Origin: DATHGT01 sp035317605
Lineage (GTDB): Bacteria > Methylomirabilota > Methylomirabilia > Rokubacteriales > CSP1-6
DNA: 19,878 nucleotides
Direction: 5' to 3'
NCBI GenBank assembly: GCA_035317605.1
Contig: DATHGT010000165.1
Span: forward strand, 1 to 19,878
The position numbers and the translations under genes were made by a program. The notes beneath the pieces were generated by a model that had not been told where the DNA came from, did no database searches, and was given only the letters and a program-made list of their open reading frames with translations. Shown here piece by piece: positions 8,201-16,408 of the stretch (positions within the stretch are counted from its first letter, which is position 1; the number at the start of each line of letters is the position of its first letter).

Positions 8201-8421
8201 ACCTCGGCGTGGAGCGCGTGGAGGTGGGCGACGGCACCGCGCTGCTCACCTTCGCTCCGTCCACCTCGCTCGATTCGCAGCGCCTGGTGACCACCATCCA
8301 GAAGAGCCGCGGCCGGCTCAAGCTCAAGCGCGAGTTCACGCTGGAGGCGGCCATCGATCGCGGGCCGTTCCCGGTCGTCCGCGATGCGGTCCTGCGGCTG
8401 CTCGCGGAGCTGCCGCGGTGA
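5221..8421 (+). CDS. mfd: Transcription-repair coupling factor Mfd
   Basis: A 1066-residue ATP-dependent DNA translocase that pushes stalled RNA polymerase off damaged DNA and recruits UvrA. The N-terminal ~330 residues form the UvrB-like damage-recruitment module. The RNA polymerase-interacting (CarD-like) domain starts near residue 400 with DLVVHEDHGIGRYLG. The translocase core has Walker A GYGKTE at 558-563 and Walker B DEEH at 656-659, followed by TATPIPRTL and the ESGLDIP and QLRGRVGR helicase motifs. The translocation (TRG) region and the C-terminal TRCF domain, which masks the UvrA-binding surface, are present. It is somewhat shorter than the 1148-residue E. coli protein. The ATG at 5221 has no good ribosome-binding site. 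The stop overlaps the next start as GTGA. Confidence 0.97.
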   Translation: MLRQWAPFEEVAKAFAGGDVCLRVAGLVPAARALAIAELRETHPRCALVIVKGLADAHRWAQDLRFFGAPVAEFPEQEPRLWRGGHHREADAERAVICRRLLAGEPLLVVATPGALDVPLPPPAAFTDATLRLTAGDSLDRELLIEAFEKSGYERVDTVVEVGQWSARGGIVDVFSPTHAAPARLEFFGDDIESIRLFDPTTQRSQQEIDELLVLPLPTGSEEPRSLLDYLPASAAAILDAPDLLDADVEESPGRRPLRERLGDRQRVELDVIGEAAAPSPGAREFALDTRAVDPFTGRFTDLAQALEEWRREGFRVRLVAPDERQAEHLRQILREHAVETSLAGGLDDAVDLGIVTGECSSGLSIPALGFILLTEGEIFGARRRTLRRPKYERGSPITAFTDLAVGDLVVHEDHGIGRYLGLRTMNIGERDGDFLLLEYAENNQLYLPVDRLDLISKYLGGDSGAARLDRLGGASWQRVKESVRAALREMAEELLTLYARRSVAEGTAFAADAPWQREFEASFRFEETPDQLKAIEDTKRDMEAERPMDRLVAGDVGYGKTEVALRAAFKAVADGAQVAVLVPTTVLAQQHWSTFTDRFAAFPAKVELLSRFRSAAELKAVIAGLSAGTVDVVIGTHRLLSKDVAFKNLGLLVVDEEHRFGVAHKERIKALRAGVDVLAMTATPIPRTLYMSLSGVRDMSVIETAPLERLPVETMVRRFNRKVIKEAIERELERGGQVFFVHNRVQSLPSMARFLQELVPQARIVLGHGQMKERELEAAMVKFVSGQADILLSTAIVESGLDIPASNTIVINRADRFGLAQLYQLRGRVGRERQQAYAYLLVPADGRVDEQAQRRLRVLQELTELGSGFKLALRDLEIRGAGNLLGAEQHGHIAAIGFDLYSKLLAEAVRELQGESTVATVEPKISMNAEGFLPDDYVPEVNQRLALYKRLASARTDEAVAELRDELLDRFGPLPIPADQLIDTIRIRVAARDLGVERVEVGDGTALLTFAPSTSLDSQRLVTTIQKSRGRLKLKREFTLEAAIDRGPFPVVRDAVLRLLAELPR

Positions 8422-9518
8422 AGACGCGCGGCGGTCTCCTCGGCGCGCTGCTGCTCGCGTCGCTGCTGGCCGGCTGCGCGGCCCAGAGCTGGGTGCCCGG
8501 CTGGGTCCCCCTCGTCGGCAAGAAGAAGGAAACGGCGCCGCCGACGCGCACGGTGACGCCGGGCGCGGAGATGATGCCGGCTCCCGTCGTCGGCCAGGAG
8601 GTCACCAAGCCCGCGCCTGCCGAGACCGACGAGAGCGTCGCCGACCGGATCGTGGCGGTGGTCAACAACGACGCGATCACGCTGGCCGAGCTTCAAGAAA
8701 GTGTCCTGATGTTCCGCCAGGAGAACCGGCAGAACCTCCAGGTCAGCGACGAGGAGCTGAGCCGGCAATTCCTCAGCCGGCTCATCGACAGCCGCCTCCA
8801 GCTCCAGGAGGCGGAACGCGACAAGATCACGGTCGACGAGGTCGAGCTGAACGAGGAGATCACCGAGCGGATGAAGCGGTTCGGCTCCAAGACGCTCGAC
8901 GAGTTCGAGACGCTGATCAAAGGCCAGGGGCTCACCGTCGAGGCCGTGCGCAAGCGGCTGCGCGATTCGATCCGCGTGTCCAAGGTGATCCGGCGGCGGG
9001 TCGCCCTCCGGGTGTCGGTGACCGACACCGAGATCTCCCAGTACATCGAGGAGAACCGCGGCAAGCTCGAGACCGGTCTCTCCTATCACGCGCGCCACAT
9101 CCTCCTCGTGCCCGACAGCGAGACCGACGCGGGCTGGGAGGGCGCGCGCATCCGCGCCGAGATGATTCGCAGCCAGGTCGGAGACGGTGCGGACTTCGGG
9201 GAGCTGGCCAAGCAGACCTCCCGGGACGCCAGCGCCAAGGAAGGCGGCGACCTCGGCTCGCTGCGCCGGGGCGAGCTGTCCCAGGAGATCGAGGACCAGA
9301 TCCTCGCCCTTCGTTCCGGCGAAGTGTCACGTCCCTATCGATCGTCGCTCGGCTATCACGTCTTCCGGTTGGAATCGAAGGAGACGCTGGATGGCGAGAC
9401 CATCCAGCGCGTGCGCCAGCAGGTCCGAGAGATCCTGTACCGCCAGAAGTACGACGCCCGCATGGAGGCGTGGCTCAAGGAGATCAAGCAGCGCGCGATC
9501 ATCGAGGTCCGCATGTGA
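8418..9518 (+). CDS. SurA-like peptidyl-prolyl cis-trans isomerase lipoprotein
   Basis: A 366-residue extracytoplasmic folding factor. The GTG at 8418 overlaps the mfd stop and gives a lipoprotein signal with lipobox LAGC (Cys20), so the protein is probably membrane-anchored rather than free in the periplasm like E. coli SurA. A Pro/Thr-rich linker is followed by the SurA N-terminal chaperone domain from about residue 75 (DRIVAVVNNDAITLAEL). A parvulin rotamase domain begins near residue 220 with SYHARHILL and continues through GGDLGSL-RGEL to SLGYHVFRL. Only one parvulin domain is present, against two in E. coli SurA; the order resembles PrsA/SurA proteins of deltaproteobacteria. It would help outer-membrane or secreted proteins fold. 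Confidence 0.9.
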   Translation: MKTRGGLLGALLLASLLAGCAAQSWVPGWVPLVGKKKETAPPTRTVTPGAEMMPAPVVGQEVTKPAPAETDESVADRIVAVVNNDAITLAELQESVLMFRQENRQNLQVSDEELSRQFLSRLIDSRLQLQEAERDKITVDEVELNEEITERMKRFGSKTLDEFETLIKGQGLTVEAVRKRLRDSIRVSKVIRRRVALRVSVTDTEISQYIEENRGKLETGLSYHARHILLVPDSETDAGWEGARIRAEMIRSQVGDGADFGELAKQTSRDASAKEGGDLGSLRRGELSQEIEDQILALRSGEVSRPYRSSLGYHVFRLESKETLDGETIQRVRQQVREILYRQKYDARMEAWLKEIKQRAIIEVRM

Positions 9519-9740
9519 ACAAAATCGTTGACAATCCAGCCTCGGAATGGGAGGATGAGGTCCGTAACAAGTTCCAGCCCGCGTAAAAAATCCACGAAGC
9601 GAGTCGATAACGATCCTCAACACCATGCGGCGATCAGCGCCGCCCCCGGAGCCGTGTCAATGACTGCCCGCCGTGACCGAAGCCAACCCAACAACGCCCC
9701 CACCACCGAAACCGCCCCCCAGAGCTCGCAGGGAGCCGGG
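9519..9740 (+). promoter_or_regulatory. rho leader region with candidate promoter
   Basis: This 222-nt gap precedes rho. A perfect TTGACA is at 9528-9533; the expected -10 position 17 bases on reads GAGGAT (9551-9556), which is weak. The leader is C- and A-rich with few stable hairpins, the type of unstructured RNA that Rho binds, so it could support autoregulation as described for E. coli rho; this is inference. The rho frame stays open through the leader, with an ATG at 9660 preceded by GGAG at 9648-9651, so a 27-residue N-terminal extension is possible. Confidence 0.45.
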
Positions 9741-10994
<1,254 letters not shown>

Positions 10995-11005
10995 GAGATC
11001 ACGCG

Positions 11006-11443
11006 ATGGCGGACTACATCCCCAGCCCCAGGCAGTGGGTGCGCGATCAGGTTGAGCTCTACGAGCGCAGCGGTGGAAAGGAAGGCACCACGCTCCGCGA
11101 CACCGGGCTCCCGGTGATCGTCGTGACGCACACCGGCAACAAGACCGGCGCGGTCCGCAAGACTCCGCTGATGCGCGTGCAGGACGGCGCCAACTACGTC
11201 CTCGTCGGCTCGATGGGTGGAGCACCGACGAATCCGGTCTGGGTGTACAACCTGCGCACGAACCCCGCCGTGGAGATCCGCGACCACACCGCGGTCCAGC
11301 CGATGCGCGTGCGCGAGGTCAGCGACGAGGGCGAGCGGGCGCGGCTGTGGAAGCTCGCGGTCGCGGCGTTTCCGCCGTACGAGGAGTACCAGGCAAAGAC
11401 CAACCGCAAGATCCCCGTCTTCGTCGCGGAGCCTTCCCGCTAA
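11006..11443 (+). CDS. DUF385 deazaflavin (F420)-dependent nitroreductase-family protein
   Basis: A 145-residue protein of the DUF385/Ddn split beta-barrel family, many members of which use F420H2 to reduce quinones, nitroaromatics or other electrophiles. Conserved pieces are visible: the N-terminal helix with W-R-QVELYERSGG, then LPVIVVTHTGNKTGAVRKTPLM, then YVLVGSMGGAPTNPVWVYNLRTNP, the family signature that binds the deazaflavin phosphate tail. The start is well supported: AGGAG at 10993-10997 lies 8 bases upstream, immediately after the rho stop. It is probably cotranscribed with rho, though the link is likely incidental. No F420 biosynthesis gene is in the window, so cofactor use is a family-based inference. 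Confidence 0.88.
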   Translation: MADYIPSPRQWVRDQVELYERSGGKEGTTLRDTGLPVIVVTHTGNKTGAVRKTPLMRVQDGANYVLVGSMGGAPTNPVWVYNLRTNPAVEIRDHTAVQPMRVREVSDEGERARLWKLAVAAFPPYEEYQAKTNRKIPVFVAEPSR

Positions 11444-11456
11444 AGACGCACTTCCC

Positions 11457-12869
11457 TCACGGCCCGGGCGGCCTTCGTGCCGCCCAGGGCCGGAGCTGCT
11501 CGAAGGTCGTGCCCGCCCGCAGCACCAGCGCGTCCTCCAGGCGGCGGCCGATGATCTGCAGGCCTACCGGTAAGCCGCTGGCCGTCCAGCCGGCGGGGAC
11601 CGAGATCGCGGGCTGACCGCTGTAGTTGAACGGATAGCAGAGCGTCCAACCGAGATGCGTGACCTCGCGGCCGGCGACCTCGCGGGGGCCCACGATCCCG
11701 AGTGGAAAGGCCGGCAGGCACAGCGTCGGCGTCAACAGCAGATCGTAGCGCTCGAAGAACCGGCGGAGCGCATCGACCATCGTCTGGCGGGCGGCGACGG
11801 CCTTGACGTGCTCCACCATCGTCACCCCGGCCGAAGCCTCGGCGTACGCCACTAGGTCCTGGTCCATCTCCGCTTTCTCCTCGGGCGGACGCGCGGCGTG
11901 AGCACCGGCCTGGGCGCCGCCGTAGAGCGTGCGCAAGATCCAGGCGGGATCGCCGAGGTCCGGAGTCGCCTCGTCGACCGTCAACCCGGCGCCCGCGAAC
12001 GCGCGCGCGGCCGCCGCCGCGATGTCGCGCGTCTCGGCCTCGACCGGCGCGAAGCCGAGGTCAGCTGACCAGGCAATCCGCGCGGACGCGTCGAGCGGCC
12101 GATCGCATGCGGCCAAGTAATCCACGCCGTCGTCCGGGAGCGCGAAGGGATCGCGGCGATCGTGCTTGGCGATCACGTTCATCATCAGCGCCACGTCGCT
12201 CACGGTGCGTGCGAGGGGACACACGTGAGCGTTGAGCTCGTGGCCGCCCGCCGCCGGGTACAACGGCACGCGGCCGAACGTCGGCTTCAGCCCCACGAGT
12301 CCGCAGAAGCTCGCCGGGATGCGGATCGAGCCGGCGCCGTCGGATCCGAGCGCGAGCGGGCCGAGCCCGGCCGCCACCGCGGCCGCGCCGCCGCCCGTCG
12401 AGCCGCCCGGCGTGCGCGTGAGATCCCACGGATTGCGAGTCTCCCCGAACAGCCGGTTGTCGGTGGAGCCGCGCCACGCGAATTCCGGGAGATTGGTCCG
12501 GCCCACCACGATCGCGCCGGACGCGCGCAGCCGCGCGACGCTCGGAGCGTCCTCCGGCGAGACGAACTTCGCCATGAGACGCGAGCCGTACGTGGTGCGC
12601 TCGCCGGCCGTCCAGAAGTTGTCCTTGATCGACAGCGGCACGCCGTGCAGCGGACCGAGCGACGCCCGCGTCACGACCGCGTGCTCCGCCCGGCGCGCAT
12701 GCTCCATCGCGCGGTCGGCGTGGACCTGCACGAAGGCGTTCAGGCGCCCGTCGACCTGAGCGATCCGATCGAGCACGGCCTGCGTGACCTCGACGGGAGA
12801 CAGATCGCGGCGGCGGATCCGGGCCGCCAGCTCGACGGCCGACGTGAAGCACAGCTCGGTCGCGGTCAT
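11457..12869 (-). CDS. Amidase signature-family hydrolase
   Basis: A 470-residue amidase of the Ser-cisSer-Lys class, which hydrolyses carboxamides to acid and ammonia. The catalytic lysine is Lys82 in LSIKDNF, the cis-serine is Ser157 in GGSTGG and the nucleophile is Ser181 in DGAGSIRIP. The second serine of the usual GGSSGG is threonine here, and the usual DTGGS is DGAGS; both variants are within family range. It has no signal peptide, so it is cytoplasmic. The ATG at 12869 is chosen for a GGAGG about 7 bases upstream. It is divergent from an ABC importer binding protein with 83 bases between them, so its substrate may be imported by that system. Specificity cannot be read from sequence; GatA is unlikely because no gatB or gatC is nearby. 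Confidence 0.9.
   Translation of the reverse strand: MTATELCFTSAVELAARIRRRDLSPVEVTQAVLDRIAQVDGRLNAFVQVHADRAMEHARRAEHAVVTRASLGPLHGVPLSIKDNFWTAGERTTYGSRLMAKFVSPEDAPSVARLRASGAIVVGRTNLPEFAWRGSTDNRLFGETRNPWDLTRTPGGSTGGGAAAVAAGLGPLALGSDGAGSIRIPASFCGLVGLKPTFGRVPLYPAAGGHELNAHVCPLARTVSDVALMMNVIAKHDRRDPFALPDDGVDYLAACDRPLDASARIAWSADLGFAPVEAETRDIAAAAARAFAGAGLTVDEATPDLGDPAWILRTLYGGAQAGAHAARPPEEKAEMDQDLVAYAEASAGVTMVEHVKAVAARQTMVDALRRFFERYDLLLTPTLCLPAFPLGIVGPREVAGREVTHLGWTLCYPFNYSGQPAISVPAGWTASGLPVGLQIIGRRLEDALVLRAGTTFEQLRPWAARRPPGP
11466..11485. terminator. GC-rich hairpin near convergent gene ends
   Basis: GGGCGGC (11466-11472) and GCCGCCC (11479-11485) form a perfect 7-bp stem with loop CTTCGT. It lies 22 bases after the stop of the DUF385 gene and inside the 3' end of the convergent amidase. 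There is no T-run on either side, so an intrinsic terminator is doubtful; it may only slow RNA polymerase or be a coding coincidence. Confidence 0.3.
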
Positions 12870-12952
12870 GCGAGCCTCCAGGCTCTGTGCTATTTTCCCT
12901 TCGCGTCGCTCCACCGTACGGGGGGCGTACGCGTCCTGCAAGGAGGAGAGAC
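12870..12952. promoter_or_regulatory. Divergent intergenic region between amidase and ABC operon
   Basis: An 83-nt region. On the + strand TGcTATTTT (12888-12896) resembles an extended -10 element without a clear -35. Two copies of the palindromic hexamer CGTACG (12915-12920 and 12926-12931) are separated by five G and might form a small operator. A strong ribosome-binding site, AAGGAGGAG (12940-12948), precedes the binding-protein ATG; the amidase has its own GGAGG on the opposite strand. Confidence 0.4.
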
Positions 12953-14473
12953 ATGCGACTCGAGCGAAGCATTCGCGCCCTCGCCGTTCTCGTTGCCGCG
13001 GCCACGCTGGCCCTCGGCGTGCCCGTGGTCGAAGCCGCGCCGAGTGGCGAGGTCAAGATCGGCCTCGCGGCCGAGCCGAATACGTTCGATCCGCATCTGA
13101 CCGTGGGACGCAACACGCAGATCTTCGTGGTCAACGTGTACGACGGGCTGACCGCGCGCGACACGCAGGGTCACCTGATTCCCGCGCTGGCCGAATCCTG
13201 GAAGCGGCTGAACCCGACGACCTGGCAGTTCGCGCTCCGCCGGGGCGTCAAGTTCCACAACGGCGACGACTTCAACGCCGACTCCGTGAAGTTCACGCTC
13301 GACCGCGCGATCAATCCGGAGACCAAGGCGACCATCATCTCCGAGCTGAGCACGATCGCCGGCACCGAGGTCGTCGATCCGTACACGGTCAACGTGATCA
13401 CCAAGAGCCCGGACTTCCTCATGCCCGCCCGCCTCGGCGAGCTGTTCGGTCTCATGCTCTCGCCGAAGCACACCAACGCGGTGGGCAAGGAAGGCATCGC
13501 GATCAAGCCGAACGGCACCGGGCCCTTCAAGCTCGTGGCGTGGACGAAGAACGAGCAGCTCGTGCTGGAGGCCAACGAGGGGTACTGGCGGGGCGCGCCC
13601 AAGGTGAAGCGGATCGTCGTGCGGCCGATCCTCGAGGACGCCGCGCGGATCGCCGCGCTCCAGACCGGCGAGGTGGATCTCATCGCGCCCGTCCCCCACG
13701 CCCGGATCGCCGAGCTCCAGCGCAACAACCGTCTGGCCATCAAGACCATCCCGGCGCCGCGCATCTTCCACGTGACCATCGACGTGCGGAAGCCCCCGTT
13801 CGACAACGTGAAGGTGCGCCAGGCCCTCAACCACGCGATCGACGTCAACGCGATCGTGAAGTCGCTCTACTTCGGCCACGCCACGCGACTGGCCACGGTG
13901 GTGGACCGTGGCGCGCTCGGCTACGACGCGAGCATCGCGCCCTTTCCGTACGATCCCGCCAAGGCCAAGGCGCTGCTCGCCGAGGCCGGGTTCCCGAACG
14001 GCTTCGAGACGGAGTTCGACAGCTTCACCGGGAGCATCGCGGACCACGCCAAGCCCGCCGAGGCCATCGCCGGCTACCTGCGAAAGATCGGGGTGAACGC
14101 CAAGCAGAACGTCTTCGAGTTCTCCGCCTTTGGCCCCCGCCGCGTCCAGAACAAGACGGCCCCGCTGTTCATCTACAGCATCGGCAACGCCTACCTGGAA
14201 CCCTCGTGGGTGATCCGCTGGATGACGCAGGGCGGCCTCGGCATGCACTACAAGAACGCCCGGCTCGACGAGATGCTCACCCGCATCGAGGCGACCGACG
14301 ACCCCAAGAAGCGCGCCCCGCTCTACGGCGACGTGCAGAAGCTGATCATGGACGAGGCTCCGTTCATCTTCCTCTTCCAGGCCGACGCGGTCTTCGGCAT
14401 GAGCACCCGGATCGACTACACGCCGCGCCCGGACGAGACCCAGTGGCTCTACCCGCTCGCCTTGCGGCCTTGA
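12953..14473 (+). CDS. ABC importer substrate-binding protein, family 5 (peptide/nickel type)
   Basis: A 506-residue periplasmic binding protein of the SBP_bac_5 family (DppA/OppA-like). Residues 1-28 form a Sec signal peptide ending at VEA-A; there is no lipobox cysteine, fitting a diderm periplasmic protein. The mature start (GEVKIGLAAEPNTFDPHL) and the LAESWK, W-F-LRRGVKFHNGD and GTGPFKLV segments are family signatures. It binds a small peptide or another oligomeric or amide compound and delivers it to the two permeases encoded next. The ATG at 12953 follows a near-perfect Shine-Dalgarno sequence, much stronger than those of the permeases. A 93-base gap holding a double-hairpin repeat follows, which could keep binding-protein mRNA in excess. 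Ligand unknown. Confidence 0.92.
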   Translation: MRLERSIRALAVLVAAATLALGVPVVEAAPSGEVKIGLAAEPNTFDPHLTVGRNTQIFVVNVYDGLTARDTQGHLIPALAESWKRLNPTTWQFALRRGVKFHNGDDFNADSVKFTLDRAINPETKATIISELSTIAGTEVVDPYTVNVITKSPDFLMPARLGELFGLMLSPKHTNAVGKEGIAIKPNGTGPFKLVAWTKNEQLVLEANEGYWRGAPKVKRIVVRPILEDAARIAALQTGEVDLIAPVPHARIAELQRNNRLAIKTIPAPRIFHVTIDVRKPPFDNVKVRQALNHAIDVNAIVKSLYFGHATRLATVVDRGALGYDASIAPFPYDPAKAKALLAEAGFPNGFETEFDSFTGSIADHAKPAEAIAGYLRKIGVNAKQNVFEFSAFGPRRVQNKTAPLFIYSIGNAYLEPSWVIRWMTQGGLGMHYKNARLDEMLTRIEATDDPKKRAPLYGDVQKLIMDEAPFIFLFQADAVFGMSTRIDYTPRPDETQWLYPLALRP

Positions 14474-14478
14474 CCGGC

Positions 14479-14552
14479 ATGGGGGGCTCCGGGCGCCCCC
14501 CATCCCCCCACTGGTGGCTCGGGGCGCCCCGGCAAAGCCGTGGCACCCCTCG
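14479..14552. repeat. Double-hairpin palindromic repeat, copy 1
   Basis: A 74-nt element starting 6 bases after the binding-protein stop. Hairpin 1 is ATGGGGGGC (14479-14487) with GCCCCCCAT (14495-14503), 9 bp with a 7-nt loop. Hairpin 2 is GGGGCGCC (14521-14528) with GGCACCCC (14542-14549), plus inner CGGC/GCCG around loop AAA. Its last 36 bases (14517-14552) match 16373-16408 with only two differences. The single C-A mismatch in hairpin 2 becomes a U-G pair in minus-strand RNA. Confidence 0.85.
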
Positions 14553-14565
14553 GGACTAGTGGATT

Positions 14566-15483
14566 GTGCGGGCCTACGTTGCCACGCGGCTTGCCACCGC
14601 GGTCTTCGTCGTCGTCGGGGTCTCCCTCGTCTCGTTCCTGCTGACCTTTCTCAGCGGCGACCCGGCCGAGATCATGCTGCCGCCGGGCGCGACCGCGCAG
14701 CAGATCGCGACCTTCCGCGCCCAGTGGGGATTCGACGATCCGCTGCCCGTGCAGTACTGGCGATTCCTCCGCCGCGCTGTCCACGGTGACTTCGGGGTCT
14801 CGCTCCGCCACGGACAACCGTCGCTGCCGCTGATCGCGGCCCGGCTGCCCGCGACGTTCCAGCTCACGGTCACCGCGATGGTGCTGGCCATCGTCGTGGC
14901 CGTGCCCCTGGGTGTGCTCGCCGCCACGCACCGCGGCGGTCCCGTCGACCTTGCCGCGATGGGCGTCGCGCTGCTCGGTCAGTCCGTGCCGAACTTCTGG
15001 CTGGCCATCATGATGATCCTGGTGTTCTCGGTCTCCTGGGGCCTCTTGCCGACGTCCGGACGCGGCGGGCCGCTGCACGTGGTGATGCCCGCGCTGGCCA
15101 TCGCCATCAACCTGATGGCCCTGCTCACCCGGCTCGTCCGCTCCACCATGATCGAGGTGCTCGCCGAGGACTACGTCCGCACCGGCCGCGCCAAGGGGCT
15201 GCGCGAGGTCATGGTCACCGCCCGCCACGCGCTGCCGAACGCGCTGATCCCGCTGGTCACGGTCATCGGCCTGCAGTTCGGATTCATCCTCGGCGGGGCC
15301 GTCGTGATCGAGACCATCTTCACGTGGCCGGGCGTCGGCCTCTTCACGATCCAGGCGATCCTCAATCGCGACTACCCGGTCGTGCAGGCGGCGGTGTTCA
15401 TCCTGGCCACGGGCGTCGTGATCATCAACCTGATCGTCGATCTGCTCTACGTCTGGCTCGATCCGCGAATCCGTGTCGGATAA
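14566..15483 (+). CDS. ABC importer permease, DppB-like
   Basis: A 305-residue inner-membrane permease of the peptide/nickel importer group. The N-terminal membrane helix (residues 8-28) is followed by the periplasmic region with FDDPLPVQYWRFL and GDFGVSLRHGQP, both typical of DppB/OppB, and then five more hydrophobic helices. The EAA-like cytoplasmic loop that contacts the ATPase is near residues 203-223 (EDYVRTGRAKGLREV, then ALPNALIP). The GTG at 14566 is used; it has no evident ribosome-binding site and lies 13 bases after the hairpin repeat, so translation is probably weaker than that of the binding protein. It pairs with the DppC-like gene starting 6 bases after its stop. Confidence 0.92.
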   Translation: MRAYVATRLATAVFVVVGVSLVSFLLTFLSGDPAEIMLPPGATAQQIATFRAQWGFDDPLPVQYWRFLRRAVHGDFGVSLRHGQPSLPLIAARLPATFQLTVTAMVLAIVVAVPLGVLAATHRGGPVDLAAMGVALLGQSVPNFWLAIMMILVFSVSWGLLPTSGRGGPLHVVMPALAIAINLMALLTRLVRSTMIEVLAEDYVRTGRAKGLREVMVTARHALPNALIPLVTVIGLQFGFILGGAVVIETIFTWPGVGLFTIQAILNRDYPVVQAAVFILATGVVIINLIVDLLYVWLDPRIRVG

Positions 15484-15489
15484 CCCCGC

Positions 15490-16329
15490 GTGATTTTCCG
15501 GAGGAGTCCGCTCACCGGCATCGGGGCGGCGATCGTCGGGCTGGTCGTTCTGGCGGCGATAGCAGCCCCGCTGTTGGCCACGACGGATCCCATCGAGCAG
15601 GATCTTTCGGTTGCTCTCAAGCCGCCCTTCTGGCTGGAGGACGGCTCGTTCGCGCACCCGCTCGGCACCGACCATCTCGGCCGCGACGTGTACTCGCGTC
15701 TGGTGTACGGCGCCCGGATCTCGCTGGCCATCAGCGTTCTGGCCGCCCTGCTCGGGGCCGCCGTCGGCGTCGCGGCCGGGCTGGCCGCCGGCTATCTCGG
15801 CGGGCGCGTGGACATGGTGATCATGCGCATCGTCGATCTGAACCTGGCCTTCCCGCTGATCCTGCTCGCGCTGGCCGTCGTCGCGCTCCTCGGCGCGAAC
15901 CTGCGCAACCTGGTGATCGTGATGGCGATCACCACGTGGATGATCTACGCGCGGGTCGTCCGCGGCGTGAGCCTGACCCTGCGCGAGCAGGAGTTCATCC
16001 AGGCCGTGCGTGCCCTCGGCGCCCGCGACTCACGGATCATCGTCCGCCACATCCTGCCCAACGTGGCCGCGCCGATCCTCGTCATCTGGACGCTCGAGGT
16101 CGCGCGCGTGATCCTGATGGAATCCGCCCTGTCGTTCCTCGGCCTCGGCGTGCCGCCGCCGACGCCAACGTGGGGCCGGATGCTGGCCGAGGGCCGCGAC
16201 TACCTGACGATGGCCGGCTGGATCGCGGTCTTCCCCGGCCTCGCAATCATGTTCACGGTACTCGGCATCAATTTCCTCGGCGACGGCCTGCGCGACTTGC
16301 TCGACCCGCGCCTACGCCAGCAGACTTGA
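15490..16329 (+). CDS. ABC importer permease, DppC-like
   Basis: A 279-residue partner permease. The first membrane helix (residues 9-30) is followed by the DppC-specific HPLGTDHLGRDVYSRLVYGARISL segment, and later by the EAA loop EFIQAVRALGARDSRIIVRHILPN that docks the ATPase. The terminal NFLGDGLRDLLDPRLRQ is the usual end of DppC/OppC. The start is the GTG at 15490, 6 bases after the previous stop. The operon ends here: the next gene is convergent and no DppD/DppF ATPase follows, so ATP hydrolysis must come from a protein encoded elsewhere. A second copy of the double-hairpin repeat begins 5 bases after the stop. Confidence 0.93.
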   Translation: MIFRRSPLTGIGAAIVGLVVLAAIAAPLLATTDPIEQDLSVALKPPFWLEDGSFAHPLGTDHLGRDVYSRLVYGARISLAISVLAALLGAAVGVAAGLAAGYLGGRVDMVIMRIVDLNLAFPLILLALAVVALLGANLRNLVIVMAITTWMIYARVVRGVSLTLREQEFIQAVRALGARDSRIIVRHILPNVAAPILVIWTLEVARVILMESALSFLGLGVPPPTPTWGRMLAEGRDYLTMAGWIAVFPGLAIMFTVLGINFLGDGLRDLLDPRLRQQT

Positions 16330-16334
16330 ACGAG

Positions 16335-16408
16335 ATGGGGGGCCTAGCCACGGGCCCCCCAAACCCCCCGACGCTCGGGGCGCCCCGGCGAAGCCGTGGC
16401 GCCCCTCG
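16335..16408. repeat. Double-hairpin palindromic repeat, copy 2
   Basis: A 74-nt element, the same length as the copy at 14479. Hairpin 1 is GGGGGGCC (16337-16344) with GGCCCCCC (16353-16360). Hairpin 2 is GGGGCGCC (16377-16384) with GGCGCCCC (16398-16405), plus inner CGGC/GCCG and loop GAA. It lies 5 bases after the dppC-like stop and could end or stabilise that transcript. On the minus strand it is translated as the C-terminal tail of the Mo-hydroxylase gene. Confidence 0.85.

Noticed and set aside
12915..12931. CGTACG-GGGGG-CGTACG as a strong operator
   Set aside because: The arms are only 6 bases and each hexamer is itself palindromic; such pairs are expected by chance in this sequence, so it is only mentioned within the intergenic entry.
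12890..14503. Long open frame on the minus strand (537 codons) opposite the ABC binding protein
   Set aside because: The composition is typical of GC-rich antisense shadow (Arg/Gly/Leu/His-rich), no domain is recognisable, and the + strand gene has full family features.
14479..16408. The two hairpin elements as a CRISPR array or transposon ends
   Set aside because: There are only two copies about 1.8 kb apart in the same orientation, with ordinary permease genes between them, no spacers, no transposase and no inverted terminal arrangement.
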